Part shown: positions 37,941 to 47,731 of the stretch, piece by piece
How the letters are laid out: every line of letters starts with the position of its first letter
Position numbering within the stretch: the first letter of the stretch is position 1
NCBI RefSeq assembly: GCF_900116135.1
Contig: NZ_FOZX01000002.1
Coordinates: 248,001-312,000 of the forward strand
From: Saccharopolyspora flava
GTDB lineage: Bacteria > Actinomycetota > Actinomycetes > Mycobacteriales > Pseudonocardiaceae
DNA length: 64,000 nucleotides
Reading direction: 5' to 3'
The notes under the pieces: model-generated
What the model saw: the letters and a program-made list of their open reading frames with translations, nothing else
The model's database searches: none
Told to the model about the DNA's origin: nothing
Made by a program: the position numbers and the translations under genes

Positions 37941-38303
37941 TCAGGGGGCGGGTTTGGCGAGGACCATGCCGAGCATCATGGCGCTGGGCAGGGCGCCGCC
38001 CGCGATGAACAGCAGGGTGCGCCAGTCGCTGCCCATGAGGACCACGTCGCCGCCGGGTCCGAGGACGCCGAAGATCAGCACCACCGCGAACCAGAGGACG
38101 AGCGGGGCGCCGGCGACGCGGCGGCTGCGCGAGATGCGGCCCGCGGCGGCGACCAGCAGCGGTGTGGTCACCGCGGCCACGGCGGCGGTGATCGGGAACT
38201 GCACGGAGCCGATGTAGAGCGGCAGGAACATCAGTTCCAGGATCGCCAGCAGCACCGCGTCGAGCAGCAGGAATCCGAACACCACGGCGTCGGAGCGGGT
38301 CAC
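37941..38303 (-). CDS. Small integral membrane protein (Rv1171 type)
   Basis: 120 aa with four hydrophobic helices (VVFGFLLLDAVLLAILELMF, FPITAAVAAVTTPLLVAAAG, LVLWFAVVLIFGVLG and TLLFIAGGALPSAMMLGMVL). GTG overlaps the mshB stop (GTGA), so it is co-translated with mshB; a membrane gene occupies this place in mycobacteria as well. Function unknown. Confidence 0.8.
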   Translation of the reverse strand: MTRSDAVVFGFLLLDAVLLAILELMFLPLYIGSVQFPITAAVAAVTTPLLVAAAGRISRSRRVAGAPLVLWFAVVLIFGVLGPGGDVVLMGSDWRTLLFIAGGALPSAMMLGMVLAKPAP

Positions 38304-39214
38304 CGCTCCCCCACCGGTTCGGTGCCGCTCACCCCGAGCCCGCCGAACAGGTCCGCTTCGCAGCCCTCGGACGGGCCGGTGGCGAGCACGTAGTGCTCGG
38401 TGGTCACGATCGGGTGGGCGACGCCGTTGGACAGCGCGTAGGAGGCGACGCCGTCGCCGTTGCGCCACTGCTCGACCCAGACCTTGACCTGGGTGCCGTG
38501 CGCCCGCAGCGCGCTGATCTTGGCGGGCAGGTGCTCGGCGATGTCGATGACGGTGGTGATGGTCTCGTCGGCGACGCTGGCCAGCTCGTGCGGTTCGGGC
38601 AGGTCGAACGGCAGGTCGTCGGCCCGGGCGAGGTCGGCGAGCCCGGCGGCGAGCGCGTCGCGCGAGGGCACCGCGTAGAACAGCCGCTCCACGTCCGGCA
38701 CCCGCTCGACGGCGGCCCGGGTGATCTCGTGGGCGCGGATGTGGTCGGGGTGGCCGTAGCCGCCGTCTTCCGCGTAGGTCACGACGACCTGCGGTTTCAC
38801 CTCGTCGAGGATGTCGGCGAGCGCCGCGGTCTGCGGCTCGGGGTCGCCGACGGCGAAGGCCCGCGGGTGCGCGTCGGGGCGGGAGGTCGCCTGCCCGGGC
38901 TGCTCCCAGAGCATCCCGGAGTCGCGCCACCGGCCGACACCACCGAGGAACCGCTGGTCGGCGACGCGCAACGCGGCGCAGGCCGAGCGAAGCTCACCAA
39001 CCCGGTAACCACCGAGCTGGTCGGCCTGCTCGGACACCAACCCCTGCAAGCTCTCCGGGATGACCTCGCCCTCCTCGCCGAGCGTGCAGGTCACCACGAA
39101 CACCTGCACCCCCCGCGCCGCGTAGCGGGCGATGGTCCCACCGGTCCACAAGGTCTCGTCATCAGGATGCGCATGTACCAGCAGCAACCGAGGTGGAGCC
39201 GTCAGCGTCACCAC
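38300..39214 (-). CDS. mshB: N-acetyl-1-D-myo-inositol-2-amino-2-deoxy-alpha-D-glucopyranoside deacetylase
   Basis: 304 aa zinc deacetylase of mycothiol synthesis. The zinc/catalytic motif AHPDDE is at residues 15-20 and the third His is in GYGHPDHIRAHE. The enzyme makes GlcN-Ins, the substrate of MshC. Its presence is strong evidence for an actinomycete using mycothiol. GTG start; a second GTG three bases later is equivalent. Confidence 0.93.
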   Translation of the reverse strand: MVTLTAPPRLLLVHAHPDDETLWTGGTIARYAARGVQVFVVTCTLGEEGEVIPESLQGLVSEQADQLGGYRVGELRSACAALRVADQRFLGGVGRWRDSGMLWEQPGQATSRPDAHPRAFAVGDPEPQTAALADILDEVKPQVVVTYAEDGGYGHPDHIRAHEITRAAVERVPDVERLFYAVPSRDALAAGLADLARADDLPFDLPEPHELASVADETITTVIDIAEHLPAKISALRAHGTQVKVWVEQWRNGDGVASYALSNGVAHPIVTTEHYVLATGPSEGCEADLFGGLGVSGTEPVGER

Positions 39215-39251
39215 CCCAGCCTAATCGAGACAGCACAACCCCCAACCAACC

Positions 39252-39280
39252 ACCGTCAGGCAACCGCCGAAGGCGGTTTC
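39252..39280 (-). repeat. Family E hairpin, copy 1
   Basis: ACCGTCAGGC, then AACCGCC-GAA-GGCGGTT (7-bp stem, 3-base loop), then TCG. The same frame with a different stem recurs at 39308 and 41472. Confidence 0.65.
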
Positions 39281-39307
39281 GAACCGCCCAAGCAACCCAA
39301 CCCAACC

Positions 39308-39337
39308 ACCGTCAGGCAAGCGCCGAAGGCGCTTTCT
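39308..39337 (-). repeat. Family E hairpin, copy 2
   Basis: ACCGTCAGGC then AAGCGCC-GAA-GGCGCTT: the stem differs from copy 1 by compensatory changes. It lies 12 bases from the end of structured element A2. Confidence 0.7.
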
Positions 39338-39348
39338 CACTACCCCAC

Positions 39349-39487
39349 CTGAGCAACCCGCACCGCCGCGGGTTCTGACACGTCTTCTGGGGAGGACAGC
39401 CGACGCGCCGTGTATTGGCATACATAAGCCTCGGATCCCGGAGCCAGAAGGCGTGTCAGGTTCCGCTACCCGCACCGCCAAGCAAAG
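39349..39487 (-). repeat. Structured repeat family A, copy 2
   Basis: Reverse-complement orientation. It has the same ends as copy 1 (TTTGCTTGGCGGTGCGGGTA with GCGGAACCTGA; GTCAGAACCCGCGGCGGTGC) and the identical centre ATGTATGCCAATACACGGCG (39406-39425). The inner stem is new: 39375-39390 pairs with 39444-39459 over 16 bp with one G-T-type mismatch. Confidence 0.85.
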
Positions 39488-39573
39488 GGACCACAGAGTA
39501 GTTGTCAGTAGACAAGACCCCTGACCACCAGCAACAACACGCGAAAAAGGAACCACAGGACGACAAAAGAGAA

Positions 39574-41334
39574 TTAATAACCATCATTCTCAGCAGGAGT
39601 CCCCAACCAGTCCGCTGCCGTGGAGAAAGGCCCGGCAAACCCATTCCCCGGCAACACCCCCCGAGCCTCCTTGGTCAACGCCAACACCTGAGCCTGCTGA
39701 TACAGCGGCAAGGCGATCGCATCCCGCCACAGCACGGATTCGACGTTGGTGGAGGCCTGCTGGAAGGACATCTTCCCGCTGAGCGCGGCGTCGATGGTGG
39801 GCTGCAGGAGTTCGTCGCAGAACCCGGCGGCGTTGTAGGGCAGCGGCTGGTCGTCGGCGTCGACGCCGGGGCAGCCGTAGGAGGAGGCCATGGTGGCGGC
39901 GGGGTCGCCGCCCGCGGGGCGGGGCGCGACGGCCATGTCGACGGTGCCGGAGGTGCCTGCCTCGGCGGAGTGGGGGTCGGTGGCGAGCATGTCGCCGAAG
40001 AGCTGGTCACCGGTCGGTGTGACGACGGTGGCTTGGATGCCCTGGTCGCGGAGCTGCTGGGCGGCGGTCTCGGCGATCTTGATGTAGCCCTCGTGCTCGA
40101 AGGGGGCGGCGATGACCAGGTTGAGGGGGCGCCCGTCGCGGATCCAGGAGCCGCCGCTGCGCTGGTACCCGGCTTCGGTGAGCAGCCGCTGGACCTGCGC
40201 GGGGTCGGGTTTCTTGGGCAGCGCTCCGGCGGGTTCGGTGGGCGTGTAGCCGTGCTCGGAGGGCGCGAGGACTTGGGCGTGGGCCTGCAGCTGGTCGCCG
40301 GGGCCGCCTTCGGTGCCGGCTTCGATGAGGGCGGGGCGGTCGAGCGCGGCCATGACGGCTTGCCGGACCTTGGTGTCGGCGAGGGCCCGGCTGTCCTGGC
40401 GCAGCAGCATTTCCATGGTGGCGGGGCGCGGCACGGTCATGAGCTGCACTTGGTCGCCGAGGTCGCGCAGCGATTGGATGGTGCGCGCGTCGGGGCTGAA
40501 CAGGGCGAGGTGGCTGTCGCCGCTGCGCAGCGCCTCGACCTGGCGGGGTTTGTCGAGGGCGCGCAGCACGATGCGGTCGGACTTGGCGGGCGGTCCCCAG
40601 TAGCGGTCGTTGCGCTCGAGGATGATCTCGCCGCGGTCGAGGTCGATCTGCCGGATGGCGAAGGGCCCGCCGGAAGCGGGGTAGCCGTCGTCGAGGACGG
40701 TGGCCCAGCCGCGCGGGGCGGAGCGCAGCAGGTGCGCGGGCAGCAGGTTGTTGAACAGGGTCTGCCATCCGGCGAAGGGTCTGCTGAAGGTGACGTCGAC
40801 GGTCTTGCCGCCTTGCCGGGAGGCGACGTCGTCGATCAGCCGGTATCCGGCGGGGTCGGCGACGCCAGGCTGGGACCGGAGCTGTTCCCACAGGTAGACG
40901 AAGTCCTCGGCGGCGATGGGCGCGCCGTCGGACCAGCTGGCTTCGCGCTTGATGCGGTACCGGACGGTGAACTTCTCGGTGTCCGGGACGATCTCGGCGG
41001 AGTCCATGAGGTTGGTGTCGAGCTGCAGCGCGCCGTCGGCGCCGGGCCGGAACACCGAGGGCAGCATGAGGCCGGCGAGCGCGGAGCTGGTGGGCGACAG
41101 GTCGGCGAGGGTGTGCGGGTTGAACCCGCCTTCGAGCTCGTCGAGGCCGACGACGACCTCGATCGGCATGGGCTGTGCCGGGGTGCTGGTGCTGGGCGGG
41201 CTGGTGGTGGGGTTCGGCGCCACGAGCTGCGGCGGCGGTGCGTTGGTGCATCCGGCCACCAGGCTGAGCGACACCAGCGCGGGCACCACCAGCGGGGGAA
41301 CCGTGCCACGTGTGCGGCGTCGACCCTGGGACAC
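39574..41334 (-). CDS. lpqW: LpqW-like lipoprotein (family 5 solute-binding fold)
   Basis: 586 aa. Signal peptide TVPPLVVPALVSLSL with lipobox VAGC, a Pro/Thr/Ser linker, then a dipeptide/oligopeptide-binding-protein fold (WSDGAPIAAEDFVYLWEQL, SGGPFAIRQIDLDRGEIILE, VRQAVMAALDR). No permease genes are adjacent. It lies between typA and mshB as mycobacterial lpqW does, where LpqW steers phosphatidylinositol mannoside/lipoarabinomannan synthesis instead of transport. The same role here is inference. Confidence 0.85.
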   Translation of the reverse strand: MSQGRRRTRGTVPPLVVPALVSLSLVAGCTNAPPPQLVAPNPTTSPPSTSTPAQPMPIEVVVGLDELEGGFNPHTLADLSPTSSALAGLMLPSVFRPGADGALQLDTNLMDSAEIVPDTEKFTVRYRIKREASWSDGAPIAAEDFVYLWEQLRSQPGVADPAGYRLIDDVASRQGGKTVDVTFSRPFAGWQTLFNNLLPAHLLRSAPRGWATVLDDGYPASGGPFAIRQIDLDRGEIILERNDRYWGPPAKSDRIVLRALDKPRQVEALRSGDSHLALFSPDARTIQSLRDLGDQVQLMTVPRPATMEMLLRQDSRALADTKVRQAVMAALDRPALIEAGTEGGPGDQLQAHAQVLAPSEHGYTPTEPAGALPKKPDPAQVQRLLTEAGYQRSGGSWIRDGRPLNLVIAAPFEHEGYIKIAETAAQQLRDQGIQATVVTPTGDQLFGDMLATDPHSAEAGTSGTVDMAVAPRPAGGDPAATMASSYGCPGVDADDQPLPYNAAGFCDELLQPTIDAALSGKMSFQQASTNVESVLWRDAIALPLYQQAQVLALTKEARGVLPGNGFAGPFSTAADWLGTPAENDGY

Positions 41335-41471
41335 GCCGAACCTCCCCTCACATCGGCCGCCGGAGGATCACCCCGGGGCGGGCGCCCCGGCCCGGACGGC
41401 TGTCCGAACGCAGGACGCGCGAGAGCCCTCCATGGTTCCGCAAGCGTTCCGATGATCGTCACCGGGGTCGG

Positions 41472-41501
41472 ACCGTCCGGCAACCGGCGAAGCCGGTTTC
41501 T
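41472..41501 (-). repeat. Family E hairpin, copy 3
   Basis: ACCGTCCGGC then AACCGGC-GAA-GCCGGTT, same layout as copies 1 and 2 with a third stem sequence. It lies next to partial element A3 with a spacer similar to that between E2 and A2. Confidence 0.7.
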
Positions 41502-41522
41502 CTGTCACCACCTGGGGCACTG

Positions 41523-41579
41523 GCACCGCCGGGGGTTCTGAGCGGTGCTGTGGCACGCGGGGTCCACAGCACCGCTCAG
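41523..41579 (-). repeat. Structured repeat family A, copy 3 (short form without core) after typA
   Basis: It has the conserved end CTCAGAACCCCCGGCGGTGC (minus strand) and a perfect 16-bp stem (41538-41553 with 41564-41579) around a 10-base loop, but no ATGTATGCC centre. It starts 28 bases after the typA stop, so it can act as the typA terminator. Confidence 0.7.
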
Positions 41580-41606
41580 CAAGAGCTACAGCAGTGTCGA
41601 CAGCCG

Positions 41607-43520
<1,914 letters not shown>

Positions 43521-43871
43521 GCGGGTACTCCATGGCTCGGCGCGGAAAGGGCGCGGCGGTTCGTCGATGTGATGCACCGCTGGGCGATGGCACCGGATGC
43601 GGTTCTCCCGCATGGCGCCTGCGGAACTTCCAGACGCCGGCCGCGGCTCCACTGCGCCGCTGCTGCGGAGCTCATTTCGGGCGACACCCCGCTGCTTCCG
43701 GGGGCGCTACGTCGACACGCGGCCCCGTCCAGGGTAGTGCAAGCGCTTCCGGGACCGGCGAGCACGTGCTCAGCGCAACAACGAACAGTCGGCGAACATC
43801 AAGTTCGCGATCCGGGGTTAGGTTCACCTACGCTCGGCCGTGACGACCGACTCCGCGATGAAAGAAGCACC
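43521..43871. other. 351-bp divergent region between typA and the small Cys-rich gene
   Basis: Carries the promoters for typA and the small gene. The only clear site is the inverted repeat at 43819-43830. No other gene seen. Confidence 0.5.
43819..43830. promoter_or_regulatory. Inverted repeat TAGGT-TC-ACCTA (iron-box-like half-sites)
   Basis: The half-sites match those of IdeR/DmdR iron boxes (TTAGGT and ACCTAA), but the centre is five bases shorter than the usual 19-bp box. It is 41 bases upstream of the small Cys-rich gene. Confidence 0.3.
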
Positions 43872-44042
43872 GTGGGCAAAGGCACCATCAAGGTCAAGAA
43901 GAAATGTTGCCACTCGCAACCACCGTGCAAGAGCTGCCCCATCGTGGCTCTGCGCAAACTGCTCAAGGATCAAAAAGCGGAAGAGGTCAAGAAAAAGCAG
44001 AAGAAGGCTCTGAAAGCGGGCAAGAAGAAGGACGCGAAATGA
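43872..44042 (+). CDS. Small basic Cys-rich protein, 56 aa
   Basis: GTG start, product GKGTIKVKKKCCHSQPPCKS followed by CPIVALRKLL and a Lys-rich tail (KKKQKKALKAGKKKDAK). The CC-H-x3-PC-x2-CP cluster could bind zinc or iron; similar tiny proteins occur in other actinobacteria. The basic tail suggests nucleic-acid or ribosome contact. Family function is unknown to me. Confidence 0.7.
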   Translation: MGKGTIKVKKKCCHSQPPCKSCPIVALRKLLKDQKAEEVKKKQKKALKAGKKKDAK

Positions 44043-44085
44043 CCTGGCCGCGGCGCCGGCGCCGCGGCGGGAACAGGCCTTCCGC

Positions 44086-44397
44086 TCAGCTCTGCGCGAC
44101 GGTGGTCAGCGGGTCCGCGTAGGCCGCCAACTCCGGGATCGTGCGCAGCGCCTGGAACTCGATGACCTCGTACCGGACCAGTTTGTGCAGGGCGAACGGG
44201 TCGGTCGCCAGGATCGCGTCCAGCTTGCCGCGGGACATCGCCCTGGCGATGATCACCGCCCCGTTGCGGGGGTGCCGGTGACCGGCGGCGATGAAGTCGC
44301 CTGCGTCGTAATGCTGGGTGACCCATTCGTAGTGATCTACCAGTTGGGCGTCGATTTCCGATTGGGGCGCGGTGTATTGCAGCAGCACTACAAACAT
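44086..44397 (-). CDS. YciI-like protein
   Basis: 103 aa ferredoxin-like fold: MFVVLLQYTAPQSEIDAQLV, HYEWVTQHYDAGDFIAAGHR, and LDAILATDPFALHKLVRYEV. The His and Asp positions typical of YCII proteins are present. Enzymatic role unknown. Confidence 0.85.
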   Translation of the reverse strand: MFVVLLQYTAPQSEIDAQLVDHYEWVTQHYDAGDFIAAGHRHPRNGAVIIARAMSRGKLDAILATDPFALHKLVRYEVIEFQALRTIPELAAYADPLTTVAQS

Positions 44398-44745
44398 TCT
44401 TTCAATGTAACTCCGCGAGCCCGTCGCTGCCGATCACATTGACGTGTTCTTATCGCGCGGAACAAGATCAAGAATCCGAAAAACGGACGCCCCGGCACGC
44501 ACCCCCCGAATCCCCTCACTCACCCGGAGCAACCACCCCGAAGCCCACCCCATTCCACGCGACCGACGCCACCACCCCGTCCGCATCGATCAACCGCGCC
44601 ACCGCGGACGGGTACAACGCACCTGGGCTTCACCACTGCGGCGGCAACACCTCGGCAGGGGACAGTTTTTCCTCGAATCACCCATGATCAATATCCGTTT
44701 TGTCCGGTCAATTCGAGGAAAAACTGTCCCCTGCCGCGGTGCACC
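44398..44745. other. 348-bp gap between the YciI-like and Nudix-fusion genes
   Basis: The left 260 bases are C-rich on the plus strand and show no gene; an 82-codon frame there is low-complexity. The right part is repeat element B2. Confidence 0.5.
44653..44736 (+). repeat. Structured repeat family B, copy 2
   Basis: Perfect 26-bp inverted arms (44653-44678 and 44711-44736) around a 32-nt loop containing ATGATC-AATA-TCC-G-TTTTGTCC then GGTCA. Ends carry GACAGTTTT like copy 1; the inner stem TCCTCGAAT differs from AGCCATAATT in copy 1 but remains paired. It ends nine bases before the stop of the Nudix fusion gene (minus strand). Confidence 0.85.
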
Positions 44746-45576
44746 TCACCGCAGCAGCTCGCGGAGGTGGTGCAGCAGCACCCGGTCGGTGTCGAGCCAG
44801 TCGAGGGCGGGGAGGTCAGCGGCGGTGAGCCAGCGCACCTCGCGGTGCTCCACCGCGCGCGGCACCTGCCCGGCGTCCACGAGCTCGGCGGTGTGGATGC
44901 GCAGCAGCATCCCGTTGTCCAGCGGGACGTCGGTGCCGAGGCGCCCGGTGGGCCGCACCTCGACGTCGAGCTCCTCGCGGCACTCGCGGACCACCGCGTC
45001 GGACTCGGTCTCGCCGGGCTCCACCCGGCCGCCCGGCAGCTCCCAGCGGCCCGCGTGCGCGGCCGGGTAGCCGCGCTGCTGGGCCAGCAACCGCCCCTCG
45101 TGTACCAGGGCCGTGCCCACCACGACCGGCCTGCTCGCCCAGGACTCGGCGAGCTCGCGCACCGCGCGGACCCGGGCCGCCAGCACGTCGAGCACCAGCT
45201 TCCGGCCCAGGACGACGTCGCCGACGCGGCCCAGCGGCCCGAGCGGCGTCGTCCACCGCACCGAGTCGGTGAGCAGCGTGCGCGGCCCGACCTGCGCCAG
45301 GACGGTGTCGTGCTCCAGCCGCCGCAGCGGCCCGCCCACCAGCACCGAGCTCAGCCGGTCGGCGTCGGCCCGCACGATCCGGGTGGTCAGGGAGAGCCCG
45401 GCGAGCCGGAACGCCAGCTCGTCACCGGGCACCAGCAGCGAATCGGCGCGGGTCAGCGCCTCGCCCCGGATGCCGAGCGCGGCCAGGCCCGCCTCGGCGG
45501 TGCGGGTGTGCCGCAGCGCGGCCCCCACGGTGGCCAGTGGTGCCTCGATCAGACCGGTGTTGCGCAGAACCGCCAC
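44746..45576 (-). CDS. SRPBCC (START-like) domain fused to MutT-type Nudix domain
   Basis: 276 aa. Residues 1-140 resemble polyketide-cyclase/SRPBCC proteins (SVRWTTPLGPLGRVGDVVLG). Residues about 148-276 are a MutT2-like Nudix domain: VVGTALVHEGRLLAQQRGYP and the Nudix box GGRVEPGETESDAVVRECRE followed by ELDV. The usual Gly after EEL is Asp here. Mycobacteria have a stand-alone mutT2 in the same area (Rv1160). Sanitation of oxidised dCTP/dGTP is the likely job; what the extra hydrophobic-pocket domain adds is unknown. Confidence 0.82.
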   Translation of the reverse strand: MAVLRNTGLIEAPLATVGAALRHTRTAEAGLAALGIRGEALTRADSLLVPGDELAFRLAGLSLTTRIVRADADRLSSVLVGGPLRRLEHDTVLAQVGPRTLLTDSVRWTTPLGPLGRVGDVVLGRKLVLDVLAARVRAVRELAESWASRPVVVGTALVHEGRLLAQQRGYPAAHAGRWELPGGRVEPGETESDAVVRECREELDVEVRPTGRLGTDVPLDNGMLLRIHTAELVDAGQVPRAVEHREVRWLTAADLPALDWLDTDRVLLHHLRELLR

Positions 45577-45597
45577 GCCGGTGAATCTTGCCCGACG

Positions 45598-46920
45598 TCA
45601 GGGAGCGGCGGGCCAGCGGACCTCGATGCGCGCCCCGCCCTCCGGCGACTCGGCCGCCCGCGCGGTGCCGCCGCGCCTGGTCACGGCCTCGGCGGCCAGC
45701 GCGAGCCCGAGCCCGGCGCCACCGCTGGTGCGCGCCCGGTCCTCCTCCACCCGGTAGAAGCGGTCGAACACGCGCGCCCGGTGCTCGACGGGGATGCCGG
45801 GCCCGTCGTCGTCGACGACCAGCCGCACCCCCATGCCCGGCTCGGCCTGCACCGACGCCCGCACCAGCGCGCGGGAGTAGCGCAGCGCGTTGCCGATGAT
45901 GTTCTCCAGCACGCTCGACACCTCGGCGGGCGCGGCGAGCACCAGCACCGGCCGGTCCGGCACGTCGAGCTGCACCTCCTCGCCCAGCCGCTCGGCCACG
46001 GCCCGCACGGCCGCGGCCAGGTCCACCGGCTGGGTCGGCTCGGCTTCCCGCTCCGCCCGGGCGAGCGCCAGCAGGCTCTCCACCAGCGTGGACAGCCGCT
46101 GCGCTTCGAGGGCGATGTCCTGCAGCGTTTCGTGCGCGATCTCCGGGTCGGGGTGCACGACCGCGACCTCGGCCTGGGCGCGGATGGAGGCGACCGGGTT
46201 GCGCAGCTCGTGCGCGGCGTCGCCGGTGAAGCGCCGCAGCCGCTCGGTGTCGGCGTCGCGGCGGGCCAGCATCGTGTTGAGCTCCTCGGCCAGCGCCCGG
46301 ATCTCGTCGGCGGCCTCGGGCACCGGCAGCCGCTCCCCCTCCGGCAGCACGGCGGCGGCGCTGCGGATCCGGTCGACCGGGCGCAGCGAGCGGTGCACGA
46401 CGATCCAGGTCGCGAAGCCGACCAGGGCCGCGGCCAGCACCGATCCGAAGCTGAGCAGCTTGCCGGTGCGCCCGGCGGTGTCGGCGAAGCCGACGAGGCG
46501 GGACTCGGCGGCCACCAGCAGGTGGCGCCCGGCGGGGTCGGTGACCGGGACGCCGCGCCAGCGGTGCAGCTCGGCGGGCGCCTCGAAGTCCAGCACCCCG
46601 GTCCCCGCGCTGAGCTCGATGATCTGCCACTCGCTGAGGCTCGGGCCGGGCAGGCCGTCCACCGGCTTCCCGGTCCGGTCCTCCAGCACGCGCACGTCGG
46701 GCCTGCCGACGACGGGCGCACCGGCGGCGACCTGGTCGGCGGTCCCGGCGGCGATCCGCTTGAGGTCGGCGTCGACGGAGTCGATCAGCAGCCAGCTGAC
46801 GATGCCCGCCCCCGCGTGCGCGACGACGCCGAGCCCGATCAGCGCGACGGCCGCGGCCACGACGCTGGTGCGGAACTGGATGGTGCGGCGCTGCCACCAG
46901 ACGCGCAGCCGGCCGATCAT
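45598..46920 (-). CDS. Two-component sensor histidine kinase
   Basis: 440 aa. Two membrane helices (VVAAAVALIGLGVVAHAGAG near residue 20-45; FGSVLAAALVGFATWIVV near 160) flank an extracellular sensor of about 110 residues; then HAMP (RPVDRIRSAAAVL), H-box FTGDAAHELRNPVASIR, and the ATPase with NALRYSR, VDDDGPGIP and GLGLALA. Its ATG overlaps the regulator's stop (ATGA), so it is translated with it. Signal unknown. Confidence 0.9.
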   Translation of the reverse strand: MIGRLRVWWQRRTIQFRTSVVAAAVALIGLGVVAHAGAGIVSWLLIDSVDADLKRIAAGTADQVAAGAPVVGRPDVRVLEDRTGKPVDGLPGPSLSEWQIIELSAGTGVLDFEAPAELHRWRGVPVTDPAGRHLLVAAESRLVGFADTAGRTGKLLSFGSVLAAALVGFATWIVVHRSLRPVDRIRSAAAVLPEGERLPVPEAADEIRALAEELNTMLARRDADTERLRRFTGDAAHELRNPVASIRAQAEVAVVHPDPEIAHETLQDIALEAQRLSTLVESLLALARAEREAEPTQPVDLAAAVRAVAERLGEEVQLDVPDRPVLVLAAPAEVSSVLENIIGNALRYSRALVRASVQAEPGMGVRLVVDDDGPGIPVEHRARVFDRFYRVEEDRARTSGGAGLGLALAAEAVTRRGGTARAAESPEGGARIEVRWPAAP

Positions 46921-47606
46921 GCGTCGACGCAGACTCTGTAGCCCTGACCGCGCACGGTCTGCACGACCTCGCCCGCGCCCACGGCCGACAGCTTCCGCCG
47001 CAGGTAGCCGACGTAGACCTCGACGACGTTGCGGGTGACGAACTGCTCCTCGCCCCACACCATGCGCAGCAGGTCGTCCTTGGGCACCACCGACTCGGGG
47101 TGGCTGGCCAGGGCGACGAGCAGCCCGAACTCGCGCGGCGAGAGGGTCACGGGCTGACCGTCCCAGTGCACCTCGCGGCTGGTGCGGTCGATCTCCAGCG
47201 CCCCGACCCGCAGGCAGGCCTGCTGACCGGCGTGGTCGCGGCGGCGCAGCATCGCCCGCACCTGGGCGACGAGCACCAGGAACGAGAAGGGCTTGACGAG
47301 GTAGCCGTCGGCGCCGAGGTCGAGACCGTCGGCCTGGTCGACCTCGCCGCTCTTGGCGGAGATGAGCAGCACGGGCGTGGTCACGTCCTGCTCGCGCATC
47401 TTCTCCAGCACCCGGTAGCCGGACATGCCGGGCAGCATCACGTCGAGCAGCACGACGTCGAACGCCCCGGTGGTGGCCAAGCGCAGCGCTTCGGGCCCGT
47501 CGGCGGCGACGCTGACCTCCATGCCCTCCGCGGTCAGGCCGCGGCGCAGGGCGGTCCGCACTCCCGGCTCGTCGTCGACAACCAGAACCCGAGGCAACAT
47601 GGTCAC
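46917..47606 (-). CDS. OmpR-family response regulator
   Basis: 229 aa. Receiver domain with VVDDE, phospho-acceptor Asp in VVLLDVMLPG, and Lys in LVKPFSF; C-terminal winged helix with TLSPREFGLLVALASHPESV and RNVVEVYVGYLRRKL. GTG at 47606. Size and context (control of itself, a phased-box pair near sigE) recall MprA of mycobacteria, but orthology is unproven because many OmpR regulators are similar. Confidence 0.9.
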   Translation of the reverse strand: MTMLPRVLVVDDEPGVRTALRRGLTAEGMEVSVAADGPEALRLATTGAFDVVLLDVMLPGMSGYRVLEKMREQDVTTPVLLISAKSGEVDQADGLDLGADGYLVKPFSFLVLVAQVRAMLRRRDHAGQQACLRVGALEIDRTSREVHWDGQPVTLSPREFGLLVALASHPESVVPKDDLLRMVWGEEQFVTRNVVEVYVGYLRRKLSAVGAGEVVQTVRGQGYRVCVDA

Positions 47607-47641
47607 CAGGATGCCGACCTCGACCCGGCCGGGGCATCAGG

Positions 47642-47690
47642 TCTCAGGGGCTTCTCACAGTGATCCGCCGGATTCTCAGCCCGATCTCAG
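47642..47690. promoter_or_regulatory. Four TCTCAG-type boxes with 11-21-11 bp phasing between the regulator gene and pcd
   Basis: TCTCAG at 47642, TCTCAC at 47653, TCTCAG at 47674 and 47685. Steps of 11, 21 and 11 place all four on one helix face, as for two OmpR-type dimers. The region is shared by the divergent regulator gene and pcd. Confidence 0.65.
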
Positions 47691-47731
47691 ACTGACCAGT
47701 CGATCCGGCCGGTCTCGGGCACCATGTGGTC

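Larger units (their letters stand above)
39215..39573. other. 359-bp gap between lpqW and mshB, filled by repeats
   Basis: Holds hairpins E1 and E2 and structured element A2. The remaining 39488-39573 is the AT-rich 3' end of the lpqW transcript (for example GAATTAATAACC next to its stop) with no gene seen. Confidence 0.6.

Noticed and set aside
39349-41579. Integron attC sites flanking lpqW as a gene cassette
   Set aside because: The elements are folded and flank one gene, but the GTTRRRY/RYYYAAC core sites are missing and no integrase is seen.
44439-44687. 82-aa plus-strand frame
   Set aside because: Low-complexity Pro/Thr product, no ribosome site, and it runs into repeat element B2.
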